Assembly: GCA_017646685.1 (NCBI GenBank)
Contig: JAGCLZ010000041.1
Span: 1 to 44,036 of the forward strand
Source: Bacteroidales bacterium
GTDB lineage: Bacteria > Bacteroidota > Bacteroidia > Bacteroidales > P3
Length of the DNA: 44,036 nt
Reading direction: 5' to 3'
Both the position numbers and the translations under genes were made by a program. This document shows, one piece after another, positions 17,069 through 24,472 of this stretch; position 1 is the stretch's first letter; the number at the start of each line of letters is the position of its first letter. Under the pieces are notes generated by a model. It saw only the letters and a program-made list of their open reading frames with translations. It had not been told where the DNA came from and ran no database searches.

Positions 17069-17100
17069 TTTGTTTGTTTGGATAAAAATACATATCTTTG
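17069..17100 (+). promoter_or_regulatory. Promoter upstream of the HU-like gene cluster
   Basis: TTTG at 17069-17072 and TATCTTTG at 17093-17100 are separated by 20 bp. The next gene begins only at 17878, so either the leader is about 770 nt long or the promoter makes a separate RNA. Confidence 0.7.
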
Positions 17101-17310
17101 CAGTCCGAAGTTCAACTTCGGAAGAGTGATAAACAAAGTTTGATGATGTAGGCACCCGTGTGCCGAAGGGGAGAGGACTGATAGAGGAGAAGCAAGCATG
17201 AAACTTTGATTGAAATATTGATAAACAGGCAAATATCTATCTGCCGCGAGGCCGAAGATAATATACAATGTTCGAGAAATCCGCCTGCCGGATACGGCCG
17301 GGTTGCCGGC
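17101..17310 (+). ncRNA. Possible structured leader or small RNA (unclassified)
   Basis: Just downstream of the promoter there are several compact hairpins: CCGAAGTT/AACTTCGG (17105-17121), GGCAC/GTGCC (17151-17164), and GC-rich complementary blocks near 17280-17310 (GCCTGCCGG against CCGGCAGC). CAGTCC at 17101-17106 can also pair with GGACTG at 17175-17180. GC content is higher than in the surrounding DNA. I cannot match it to 6S, SRP, tmRNA or a known riboswitch. It could equally be part of the repeat block. Confidence 0.35.
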
Positions 17311-17613
17311 AGCGTTCGAAGCGTCTATAGTCGGCGTTCGAAGTATCTGCAGTCGGCGTTCGAAAAGGGTGGTGAACGATGTTCGGAAACCCTGGTGGTC
17401 GATGTTCGGAAGTGGTGGTGAACGATGTTCGAAAGAGGTGGTGCGCAAATGCCATCTGCAAGGGTCGCAAATGCCATCTGCAAGGGTCGCAAATGCCATC
17501 TGCGAGGGTTGCAAATGGCATTTGCAACCCACCATTTCCGAACAACGGCAACCACCCTTTTCGAACAACGGCAACCACCATATCAGCACAACGGCAACCA
17601 CCCTTTCCGAACA
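17311..17613. repeat. Long phased array of 21-23-bp units forming a giant imperfect inverted repeat
   Basis: Thirteen or more units keep phase. Units with a GTTCG core start at 17311, 17333, 17355, 17378, 17401 and 17424. Central units starting GCAAATGCCATCTGCAAGGG lie exactly 22 bp apart at 17445, 17467, 17489 and 17511 (the last diverged to GCAAATGGCATTTGC). GAACAACGGCAACCACC units lie 23 bp apart at 17540, 17563 and 17586, with a partial one at 17609. The right-hand units are the near complement of the left-hand ones (GGTGGTGAACGATGTTCGG), so the whole block can fold on itself. The frames open across it are a by-product of the repeats, not genes. Confidence 0.9.
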
Positions 17614-17615
17614 AC

Positions 17616-17835
17616 GCATTTGGGATATGGGCGGAGGTGATTTGCCACAACGGAAATGGTAGGGGCGAATCGCATTCGCCCCACAAAAATGATTCGAACA
17701 ATGCATTGGGATTTAGGGCGGAGGCGATTTGCCACAGCGGCAAATGGTAGGGGTGAATCGCATTCGCCCCACAAAAATGGTTCGAACAATGCATTGGGAT
17801 TTAGGGCGGATGAGATTTGCCACAACGGAAAATGA
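17616..17835. repeat. 88-bp direct repeat, 2.5 copies, with GGGGCGAATCGCATTCGCCCC-type palindrome
   Basis: Copies begin with GCATTTGGG or GCATTGGG at 17616, 17703 and 17791, that is 87 and 88 bp apart; the third stops after about 45 bp. Each full copy has GGGCGGAGG, GATTTGCCACA and a near-perfect palindrome of the form GGGGCGAATC-GCATTCGCCCC (17662-17682 and 17750-17770). Palindromes of this GGGCGAATnnnATTCGCCC type recur between genes in many bacteria and are REP- or MITE-like. The repeat ends about 40 bp before the first HU-like gene. Confidence 0.88.
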
Positions 17836-17877
17836 TTTGACAACAAAATAAATAATGAAACTAAAAACAACAAAGAT

Positions 17878-18303
17878 ATGTCGATAGGATATATACGTAA
17901 GAAACAGAAATTGAACCACAACGGGACGGTAAAGGATGTGTATTTGGCCAAGGTGTGCTACACCAATCATATAGATACAAACACCCTTGCCGAGGAGATT
18001 TCCAAGATGTGCTCGGCCTCGCCGGCCGATGTGCTTATGCACCTTCGGGCTATGGAGGATTGCATTGGTGCTCACATTGCCAACGGTGATGTGGTGAAGA
18101 TGGATTCGCTGGGTGCCTTTTACCCAACCATCCGCTCGACGGCAATGGACTCGCCCGAAAAGGTCAATCAGCACTCCATCAAAGGGTTGGGAATGCTTTT
18201 CAGACCTTCGCAAAGGCTGATGGAGATAATAAAGAAAGCAGGTGTAAACCTTATGGATAAAAGAGTTTTTGACGCTGAAACTCGTTCAAAAACAAAGAAA
18301 TAA
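17878..18303 (+). CDS. HU-like DNA-binding protein 1
   Basis: 141 residues. An N-terminal beta strand extension (SIGYIRKKQKLNHNGTVKDVYLAKVC) precedes an HU/IHF-like domain with the TLAEEISKMCSASPADVLMHL helices, DVVKMDSLGAFYPTI turn and a basic arm. These Bacteroidetes-specific HU relatives bind DNA, but their role is not established. It is the first of three similar genes in a row (gaps of 25 and 3 bp), which points to one transcript. Most of the leader upstream is repeat sequence. Confidence 0.85.
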   Translation: MSIGYIRKKQKLNHNGTVKDVYLAKVCYTNHIDTNTLAEEISKMCSASPADVLMHLRAMEDCIGAHIANGDVVKMDSLGAFYPTIRSTAMDSPEKVNQHSIKGLGMLFRPSQRLMEIIKKAGVNLMDKRVFDAETRSKTKK

Positions 18304-18328
18304 ATTATTAACCCAAAAAACATTCAAG

Positions 18329-18739
18329 ATGAAAAAAGTTTTGACTTACGAAATTGTGAAAAGAAAAGTCTTCAAGGAAGATAAGTGGATGATTTCGCTG
18401 AGAAGACACAAGAAACGCAGTTTGAAAAAAACAACCGAAACCGTTGCCCTGCGCACCACTTCCAGCCCCTCCGACATCGAAGGGTTGCTGCAAGCCTATT
18501 TGGAACAAATTCGCTACCATGTGCTTAGTGGCGAAAGTGTGAACATCAATGGTTTTGGCACCTTCTACCCCAAGGTTACGGCCAAGCTGGTAGACAAGGA
18601 AGAGGATGCCACGGTAAATAATTGTGTGCAAAGCGTAACCATAGGGTTCCGCCCTTGCACCGAGTTGAAAGAAGCTATTAAAGAGTCGGGATTTACAGAA
18701 TTTTCGCCGGCCAAAGACGCAAACAAAAAAAGGAGGTAA
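18329..18739 (+). CDS. HU-like DNA-binding protein 2
   Basis: 136 residues from the ATG at 18329. The frame is open to 18269, but the earlier start would overlap the previous gene. It has the same layout as its neighbours: a beta strand N-terminus (KVLTYEIVKRKVFKEDKWMI), a very basic arm (RRHKKRSLKK), the SPSDIEGLLQAYLEQI helix, the GESVNINGFGTFYPKV turn and a basic C-terminus ending KKRR. It probably binds DNA as a dimer. It is about as divergent from proteins 1 and 3 as they are from each other. Confidence 0.82.
   Translation: MKKVLTYEIVKRKVFKEDKWMISLRRHKKRSLKKTTETVALRTTSSPSDIEGLLQAYLEQIRYHVLSGESVNINGFGTFYPKVTAKLVDKEEDATVNNCVQSVTIGFRPCTELKEAIKESGFTEFSPAKDANKKRR
18731..18736 (+). promoter_or_regulatory. 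Strong Shine-Dalgarno site for HU-like protein 3
   Basis: AGGAGG overlaps the end of the second HU-like gene and lies 6 nt before the ATG at 18743. Such sites are unusual in this phylum, and this one would help re-initiation after the stop at 18739. Confidence 0.65.
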
Positions 18740-18742
18740 CGT

Positions 18743-19234
18743 ATGGATATGCAAGTAGTAAAAACCAAAGCAGGCGTAGGACCCAAAAAGGGACAGGTGC
18801 AATACACCGTAAAACGAGTAAGCTACGCCAATGTAACGTCGGAAGCAATATTGGACGAAATAAAGTCGGCAAGCACCTTCAGCCCCGCCGATGCCAAGTC
18901 CATGTTGGGCAACTTTTTGGAAGTGGTAAAGGAAGACCTTTTGGGTGGCCACATCGTTGACCTTGGTCCGCTGGGTAGCATAATGCCGAAAATTTCGGTA
19001 AAAAGCGTGGATACCAAAAAGGAATGCGACCTTTCGACCATCAAAAGTATTGGAATACAATACTCGCCGGCTCCGGACCTTAACGCCGAAGCCAAAAAGA
19101 TTTCGATGGAAGTGATAGACATCTACGACTACGACGGCGAATATGACGACGAGGAAGAAGGTGACGACAACGGCGACGGCAACGGCGGCGGAACCACCCC
19201 ACCTCCAAGTGGCGGCGACGACCTGGTGGGATAA
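18743..19234 (+). CDS. HU-like DNA-binding protein 3 with acidic, glycine-rich tail
   Basis: 163 residues. It has the family core (QYTVKRVSYANVTSEAILDE, FSPADAKSMLGNFLEVV, HIVDLGPLGSIMPKI) with DNA-binding features. The C-terminus from about residue 128 is a low-complexity tail of Asp, Glu and Gly (YDDEEEGDDNGDG, then GGGTTPPPSGGDD). That negative tail is absent from the other two and may tune DNA affinity or bind a partner. The glycine-rich tail pattern is known from Bacteroidetes HU-like proteins. Start and spacing (3 bp after the previous gene) support coupling. Confidence 0.85.
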   Translation: MDMQVVKTKAGVGPKKGQVQYTVKRVSYANVTSEAILDEIKSASTFSPADAKSMLGNFLEVVKEDLLGGHIVDLGPLGSIMPKISVKSVDTKKECDLSTIKSIGIQYSPAPDLNAEAKKISMEVIDIYDYDGEYDDEEEGDDNGDGNGGGTTPPPSGGDDLVG

Positions 19235-19350
19235 ACCTCCGGCATGGGATGAAACAAACTTTTCGGAACGCGATGGGCAGCAACAGTGCCTGTCGCGTCC
19301 CGATACTTAAAAACACTAATTACTGATAAATAAAGCATTATAGAAAAACG

Positions 19351-20223
19351 ATGAAGAGATTTAGAACACTTGCCTGCCTAACAATGATGGCAGTAATGGC
19401 GATGGGTGGTGCCATGGCACAAGACAAAACCACCAACGATGAACAATCAAAACGTTTTGAATTTTCGCTCCACCTAGGGTTGCGAAACATTCCGGTAGGC
19501 CCTTTGGCCGATGACCTGGTAATGGAACTGGACGATTATAAGCCGGTGTATAGCGACCATTACGGCCGATACCGAGGGGGAGCATACAATTTTTGCCACC
19601 TCAGCTTCGGTATGAAGTTGAAGTACAACCTTAGGGATGCCGGCAGATGGGCTGTTATTGCCACCGCCGATCGCTTCTATATCACCAATAGTGTAGAGGT
19701 GGAAGGCAACGAAACCTACATAACCTATACAAAAAATGGTGGTTATATAAACGTCCCTATGATGGTGGGTGTGAACTACAACAAGCATCTTACCACCAAT
19801 ATGAGCTTTTGGACCGAAGCTGCAATAGGTTTGAACTATAGGCGGATAAAGAATAGAAACATCAGTATTGGCAGGCCGGAGGACAACGAAGAGATGTTGG
19901 AAAAATCGGCTCCGGCGGCCGAAGATTTGAAGTGGCAATTCTATACCTTCAACTCTAAATATATATACGTAGAAACTTACGACAATGCACTATCGGTAGC
20001 TATCCAAATAGGCACCGGTATAAAATGGAAGAGGTTGAGCCTTGGGCTGCACTACTACAATCTAGGATGGGCACCGGTGAAGGGTAGCTATAGCATACAA
20101 TCTGTTGAACGCAACAGCGATAACAATTTCAAGGATTATAAAACCATAGTTGCCGACCAGCACTTTAACCATGAGCCGCTCAAAACCTCGCTGTTTGTAC
20201 TTCGCATGGGTATTCATTTATAA
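19351..20223 (+). CDS. Outer-membrane beta-barrel protein 1
   Basis: 290 residues. The signal peptide is MKRFRTLACLTMMAVMAMGG with cleavage after AMAQ. The mature part has alternating hydrophobic and polar beta strands, for example HLSFGMKLKYNLRD, YINVPMMVGVNYNKHL, MSFWTEAAIGLNYRRI and RLSLGLHYYNLGW, ending in a strand with FVLRMGIHL. This is the pattern of an outer-membrane barrel of the Bacteroidetes porin-like family. No function can be assigned. It is a close paralogue of the next gene and follows the HU-like genes in the same direction, 116 bp downstream. Confidence 0.8.
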   Translation: MKRFRTLACLTMMAVMAMGGAMAQDKTTNDEQSKRFEFSLHLGLRNIPVGPLADDLVMELDDYKPVYSDHYGRYRGGAYNFCHLSFGMKLKYNLRDAGRWAVIATADRFYITNSVEVEGNETYITYTKNGGYINVPMMVGVNYNKHLTTNMSFWTEAAIGLNYRRIKNRNISIGRPEDNEEMLEKSAPAAEDLKWQFYTFNSKYIYVETYDNALSVAIQIGTGIKWKRLSLGLHYYNLGWAPVKGSYSIQSVERNSDNNFKDYKTIVADQHFNHEPLKTSLFVLRMGIHL

Positions 20224-20266
20224 CAGAGAACAATACCCTAATAAAACATATATAATAAATAAAGAA

Positions 20267-21127
20267 ATGAAAAACAGATTAAAAAAACTTGCCTGCCTAT
20301 CTATTATGGCAGTAATGGCGATGGGTGGTGTCATGGCACAAGACAAAACCACCAACGATGAACAATCAAAACGCTTTGAATTTTCGCTCCACCTAGGGTT
20401 GCGAAACATGCCGGTAGGCTATTTGGCCGAAGAGCAGATAATGAAATTGGACGGCTATATGCCAATGCGTTATAAGCCCGGCAGCAGATATTCGGGAGGG
20501 GCATTACGCGGTTTGCATTTCAACTTTGGAATGAAGCTGAAGTATAACCTTCCAAACTATGAGGGGTGGGGCATAATAGCCACCTTGGACTACTTTGCTA
20601 TCGCCAACGCTACCGATGTGATAGGCAATGAAACCTATATAGCTTACTCAACGCCACGTCGCTACATAAACATTCCGCTAATGGTGGGGGTGAACCACAG
20701 CATGCGTGTCAACAACAAACTAAGCCTTTGGTCCGAAGCTGCTATAGGGTTGAACCATAGAAGGGTATGGAATAGGACTATCAATATCGGCACACGGATA
20801 GATGATGGAAAATATCAGGCCAAATGGACCCCTGCTGATGAGGAAGCTGGATTAAACCTTTGCTATACATACAAAGAAACCTACGACAATGCACTACCGG
20901 TAGCCTTCCAAATAGGCAGTGGCATAAAATGGAAGAGGTGGAGCCTTGGCCTGCACTACTACAACCTGGGCTGGGCCTCGCTGAGAGGCAGCTATAGCAT
21001 ACAATCTGTTGAAAACAACATCGATGACTATTCGACACATTATGAAACCATAGTTGCCGACCAACGCTTTAATCATAGGGTACTCAAGACCTCGCTGTTT
21101 GTACTTCGCCTGGGTATTCATTTCTGA
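20267..21127 (+). CDS. Outer-membrane beta-barrel protein 2 (paralogue)
   Basis: 286 residues from the ATG at 20267. That start restores a signal peptide (MKNRLKKLACLSIMAVMAMG) and avoids a long overlap into the previous gene. It is nearly identical to barrel 1 in the signal peptide and the first 50 residues (AQDKTTNDEQSKRFEFSLHL), then diverges, mainly in loop regions. The strands LNHRRVWNRTINIG and GIKWKRWSLGLHYYNLGW are conserved. This is a recent tandem duplication with loop divergence. It ends with FVLRLGIHF, a terminal phenylalanine as in many outer-membrane barrels. Confidence 0.8.
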   Translation: MKNRLKKLACLSIMAVMAMGGVMAQDKTTNDEQSKRFEFSLHLGLRNMPVGYLAEEQIMKLDGYMPMRYKPGSRYSGGALRGLHFNFGMKLKYNLPNYEGWGIIATLDYFAIANATDVIGNETYIAYSTPRRYINIPLMVGVNHSMRVNNKLSLWSEAAIGLNHRRVWNRTINIGTRIDDGKYQAKWTPADEEAGLNLCYTYKETYDNALPVAFQIGSGIKWKRWSLGLHYYNLGWASLRGSYSIQSVENNIDDYSTHYETIVADQRFNHRVLKTSLFVLRLGIHF

Positions 21128-21167
21128 TTTAAAAAAGTAGATTAAAAGATTGTGGATTGCTGAAAAA

Positions 21168-21209
21168 AATCGTACCTTTGCACCTCTCAAACAGTGAAAA
21201 GGTACGATT
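21168..21209 (+). promoter_or_regulatory. Promoter overlapping an inverted repeat, upstream of the ClC gene
   Basis: TACCTTTG at 21173-21180 is a -7 box, with a TTG about 20 bp upstream near 21150. A perfect 12-bp inverted repeat surrounds it: AATCGTACCTTT (21168-21179) and AAAGGTACGATT (21198-21209), with an 18-nt spacer. The left arm covers the promoter box, so a bound repressor could block it. Alternatively the right arm is a duplicated promoter fragment. Confidence 0.6.
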
Positions 21210-21274
21210 AAAAGTATAAAGTAAAACATTATCAACAAAACATTTAGGTATATTCGAAAGGACAGTGATTTGAT

Positions 21275-23074
21275 ATGCAGAAGATAGATTTGCAACATAT
21301 AAAGAAGGAATTTCTGAAGTGGCGGTTACGCAACATCACCGAACGAAATTTTGTTATCGGGCTTAGCTGTGTGGTAGGAGTATTATCGGGTTGTGCGGCT
21401 GTACTGCTTAAAAATCTTGTGCATTTCACCAACACCTTTCTCATAGGTGCGAGTTGGAACTCGGTAATAGGTGGCAACGTGCTTATGCTTATCTATCCTT
21501 CTATAGGTATTTTGCTTACAGTGCTGTTTTTGCGCTACTTTGTGAAGGGCGATATAGGTCATGGCATACCTAATATATTGTACTCCATCTCTCGCCGCAA
21601 AGGTCGTATACTTATCCACAACACCTATAGCAGCCTTATAGCCTCGACACTTACGGTGGCCTTTGGTGGCAGTGTAGGGCTTGAAGCTCCCATAGCTACC
21701 ACGGGTAGTGCCATAGGTAGCAACATTGGTAGGTTTTTTCATCTCAATTCCAAGAATGTCATTCTGCTGTTGGGTTGCGGTGCTGCCGGTGCCATAGCTG
21801 GCATATTCAAGGCCCCGATAGCGGGAATACTGTTTGTGTTGGAAGTCTTGATGTTCGACCTAACCATGACGGCAGCCATACCGCTGCTTATCTCGTCGAT
21901 ATCGGCCTCATTGATAGCCTACTTCTTTATGGGCAACGATGTGCAGTTTGCATTTACCGTAAGCGAACATTTTGATATATCACAGATACCGTACTTTGTT
22001 GTTTTGGGGCTGTTCTGTGGTTTTGTATCGGTCTATTTCCTAAGGATAATAAGCTACATCGAAAAGAAGTTTTCAAAGATAAAGAAGCAGTATGTTAAAA
22101 TAATTACGGGCGGTATAGTGCTGGGTGTACTCATATTTATGTTCCCACCGCTGTTTGGCGAAGGCTACGATGCCCTCAACGGTTTGCTCCACGGCAATAC
22201 CGATCCCTTGTTTCGAAACAGTGTATTTTCCTCATTACAGTCGCAAGTATGGGCGTATCTGATACTTCTGTTTGCGGTGATATTGCTTAAAGGTATTGCT
22301 ACCTCAGTAACTACTAGTAGCGGAGGTATAGGTGGTACCTTCGGACCTTCGTTGTTCCTTGGTGGTATAAGCGGCTTTTTTGTTGCCACCCTTATCAATG
22401 AACTTGGAATAGACAGCCTTTCCACATCCAACTTTGCCCTCGTAGGTATGGCGGCAGTAATGACCGGCGTGATGCATGCCCCGCTGATGTCTACTTTCCT
22501 TATAGCCGAGATAACGGGAGGGTATGCATTGTTTGCTCCACTGCTTATAGCCTCGGCTGTGGCGTACATGGCGGTTTATCCTTTTGAAAAACATTCGATC
22601 TACACAAAAAAACTGGCCAAACACGGCGACTTGCTTACCCACGACAAAGATAAGTCGGCATGGCGACTTATGAATATGGAGCGTTTGGTAGAGAAGAACT
22701 TCACCATCATGCGCGACGGCGATAAGATGCGCGACCTTATACATGCCATCGAGAAAACTTCGAGGAATATTTTCCCCGTATTGGATAAGGACAATAAGTT
22801 TTTGGGAGTAGTAGTGCTCGACGATATAAGGTCTATGATTTTCCACCCCGAATATTACGACACTTATACTGTGAACGACCTTATGCACAAGATGTCGGAT
22901 AGTGATAGGGTTTACATCACCGACTCGATGTATGATGTAGTTAAGAAATATCGCTTGAGCGACAAATACAATATCGTTGTTACCGACAACGATAATAATT
23001 ATATTGGTTTTCTGTCGAGGGCCAATGTGTTTTCGGCATATAGAAACTTTGTGTTTGAGCTATCGGATGAATAA
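21275..23074 (+). CDS. ClC-family chloride channel or transporter with CBS domains
   Basis: 599 residues: a ClC membrane core of about 440 residues, then two CBS domains (roughly 465-525 and 530-590). Selectivity regions are visible: GHGIP at 95-99, the gating-glutamate loop GSVGLEAP with E137, GIFKAPIAGILFVLE at 176-190, and GGIGGTFGPSLFLGG. The residue after E190, where H+/Cl- exchangers of the ClC-ec1 type keep a second glutamate, is V191. The CBS pair usually senses adenine nucleotides. It probably handles chloride and acid stress or anion balance at the inner membrane. Alignment was by eye, so the residue equivalence needs confirmation. Confidence 0.9.
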   Translation: MQKIDLQHIKKEFLKWRLRNITERNFVIGLSCVVGVLSGCAAVLLKNLVHFTNTFLIGASWNSVIGGNVLMLIYPSIGILLTVLFLRYFVKGDIGHGIPNILYSISRRKGRILIHNTYSSLIASTLTVAFGGSVGLEAPIATTGSAIGSNIGRFFHLNSKNVILLLGCGAAGAIAGIFKAPIAGILFVLEVLMFDLTMTAAIPLLISSISASLIAYFFMGNDVQFAFTVSEHFDISQIPYFVVLGLFCGFVSVYFLRIISYIEKKFSKIKKQYVKIITGGIVLGVLIFMFPPLFGEGYDALNGLLHGNTDPLFRNSVFSSLQSQVWAYLILLFAVILLKGIATSVTTSSGGIGGTFGPSLFLGGISGFFVATLINELGIDSLSTSNFALVGMAAVMTGVMHAPLMSTFLIAEITGGYALFAPLLIASAVAYMAVYPFEKHSIYTKKLAKHGDLLTHDKDKSAWRLMNMERLVEKNFTIMRDGDKMRDLIHAIEKTSRNIFPVLDKDNKFLGVVVLDDIRSMIFHPEYYDTYTVNDLMHKMSDSDRVYITDSMYDVVKKYRLSDKYNIVVTDNDNNYIGFLSRANVFSAYRNFVFELSDE

Positions 23075-23240
23075 AAAACAAAAAAACTGAGTTAAAATTT
23101 TAAAGTTTTCTTTTTGCTATCAAGGAGAGAATCTTAATACATAGAAGATTACATGATTTTCTCAAGAAGCTAAAATCATAATAAATCTGTAAAGTTTATT
23201 AATGCTATTAAGATTGTTGGCTTTAATGAAGAAAAAAGTG

Positions 23241-23248
23241 TAATTTTG
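23241..23248 (+). promoter_or_regulatory. -7 box for prfB
   Basis: TAATTTTG followed by CG matches TAnnTTTG, with TTGG about 20 bp upstream (23217-23220). The start codon is at 23320. The rest of 23075-23319 is AT-rich and holds no gene. Confidence 0.6.
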
Positions 23249-23319
23249 CGAGAATTATTGATGTAAAAATTTATTTATAACAGATTATTATTCCGTATAT
23301 TGCGGACTATATATAGAGA

Positions 23320-24430
23320 ATGACAGCACTAGAGATAATAAAAGATCTTGAACAACGCAAAGAGTCATTAAGGAGGTTTCTTTGACATCGACAAATTGCG
23401 AGACTTGATAACTGAAGAAGAGAAGCAGACAGAGGATTCGTCCTTTTGGGACGACCCCAAGAATGCGAAGCAGGTTCTTACTGAAATAAAGAACAAAAAG
23501 GTATGGACCAGTGCTTTCGATGAGGTGTCTGTGAGTTTCGATGATTTGTCGTTGGTATATGAGTTATATACAGCCAACGAATCGACGGAAGAAGAACTTC
23601 AACAGCAGATAGACGATACAACAAAGAAAATAGAAGATCTCGAATTTAAGAATATGCTTCGTAATGAGTCGGATCGTTTTGATGCTGTGCTTAGTATAAA
23701 TTCCGGAGCAGGTGGGGTGGAGAGTCAGGACTGGGCCGAAATGCTTATGCGTATGTACATACGTTACGCCGAAGCTCATAAATATAAGGTGGTTGTAAGT
23801 AATGTGCTAGATGGTGATGGAGCCGGAATAAAATCGGCAACATTACAGATAGAAGGTGAGTTTGCTTACGGATTCTTGAAAGGTGAAAATGGCGTTCATA
23901 GGTTAGTAAGAGTAAGTCCGTTTAATGCACAAGGCAAGCGAATGACATCATTTGCATCAGTGTTTGTAACGCCACTTATTGATGATAGTATAGAGGTAGT
24001 GGTAGAGCAGTCTCGACTAAGTTGGGATACATTTCGTAGCGGTGGTGCCGGAGGTCAAAATGTAAACAAAGTAGAAAGTGGTGTGCGTTTGCGTTACCAA
24101 TATAAAGATCCATATACGGGTGAAGAAGAAGAGATTTTGATAGAAAATACTGAAACACGCGACCAACCAAAAAACAAAGAAAAAGCACTTCGATTGTTGC
24201 GTTCACAGTTATACGATAAAGAACTGAAGCATCGTATGGAAGAGCAAATGAAATTAGAGGCAGGAAAAAAGAAGATAGAATGGGGGTCGCAGATACGTAG
24301 TTATGTTTTTGACGACCGTAGAGTGAAGGACCATCGTACAAACTATCAAACATCAGACGTAACAGCTGTTATGAATGGAGAGATAGATGAGTTTATAAAA
24401 ACATATCTGATGGAATTTGGCGGAAAATAA
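23320..24430 (+). CDS. prfB: Peptide chain release factor 2 (programmed +1 frameshift)
   Basis: Translation starts at ATG 23320 and reads 21 codons (MTALEIIKDLEQRKESLRRF, then L) to an in-frame TGA at 23383-23385. The site is AGGAGG TTT CTT TGA C: an internal Shine-Dalgarno-like AGGAGG (23371-23376) just before the CTT TGA slippage codon pair. A +1 shift after CTT continues with GAC (23384) in the frame that runs to 24430. The product is 369 residues, close to the family's 365. RF2 features are the RSGGAGGQNVNK peptidyl-hydrolysis motif and SPF stop-codon recognition segment (VSPFNAQGKRM). RF2 reads UGA and UAA, so shortage of RF2 raises frameshifting and restores it. Confidence 0.96.
23371..23386 (+). 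promoter_or_regulatory. prfB recoding site
   Basis: AGGAGG, a 3-nt spacer codon TTT, then CTT TGA C. This is the classic autoregulatory RF2 frameshift cassette; the E. coli version is AGG GGG TAT CTT TGA C. Here the internal Shine-Dalgarno is a full AGGAGG. Confidence 0.95.
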
Positions 24431-24472
24431 TTATTAAAATAATATTCATTAATCAAAAAAACAAAAAAAGAC

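Noticed and set aside
17101..17180. Glycine or cobalamin riboswitch
   Set aside because: GTGCCGAAGGGGAGAG looks faintly like part of a glycine riboswitch, but the other conserved blocks are missing and the downstream genes do not fit.
17445..17532. CRISPR array
   Set aside because: The four units are contiguous with no unique spacers between them, and no cas gene is present.
17032..17794. Several overlapping open frames of 120-224 residues in the 17.3-17.8 kb repeats
   Set aside because: They translate the repeat units into repeated peptide words in several frames and on both strands, so they result from repeat structure rather than coding.
18308..19060. 250-residue open frame antisense to the HU-like genes
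   Set aside because: It mirrors two genes with clear HU-like sequence; the composition is that of a codon shadow.
23396..24430. prfB read as a 344-residue gene with a TTG start
   Set aside because: The upstream frame with the AGGAGG TTT CTT TGA C site shows that the true start is the ATG at 23320 with a +1 frameshift.
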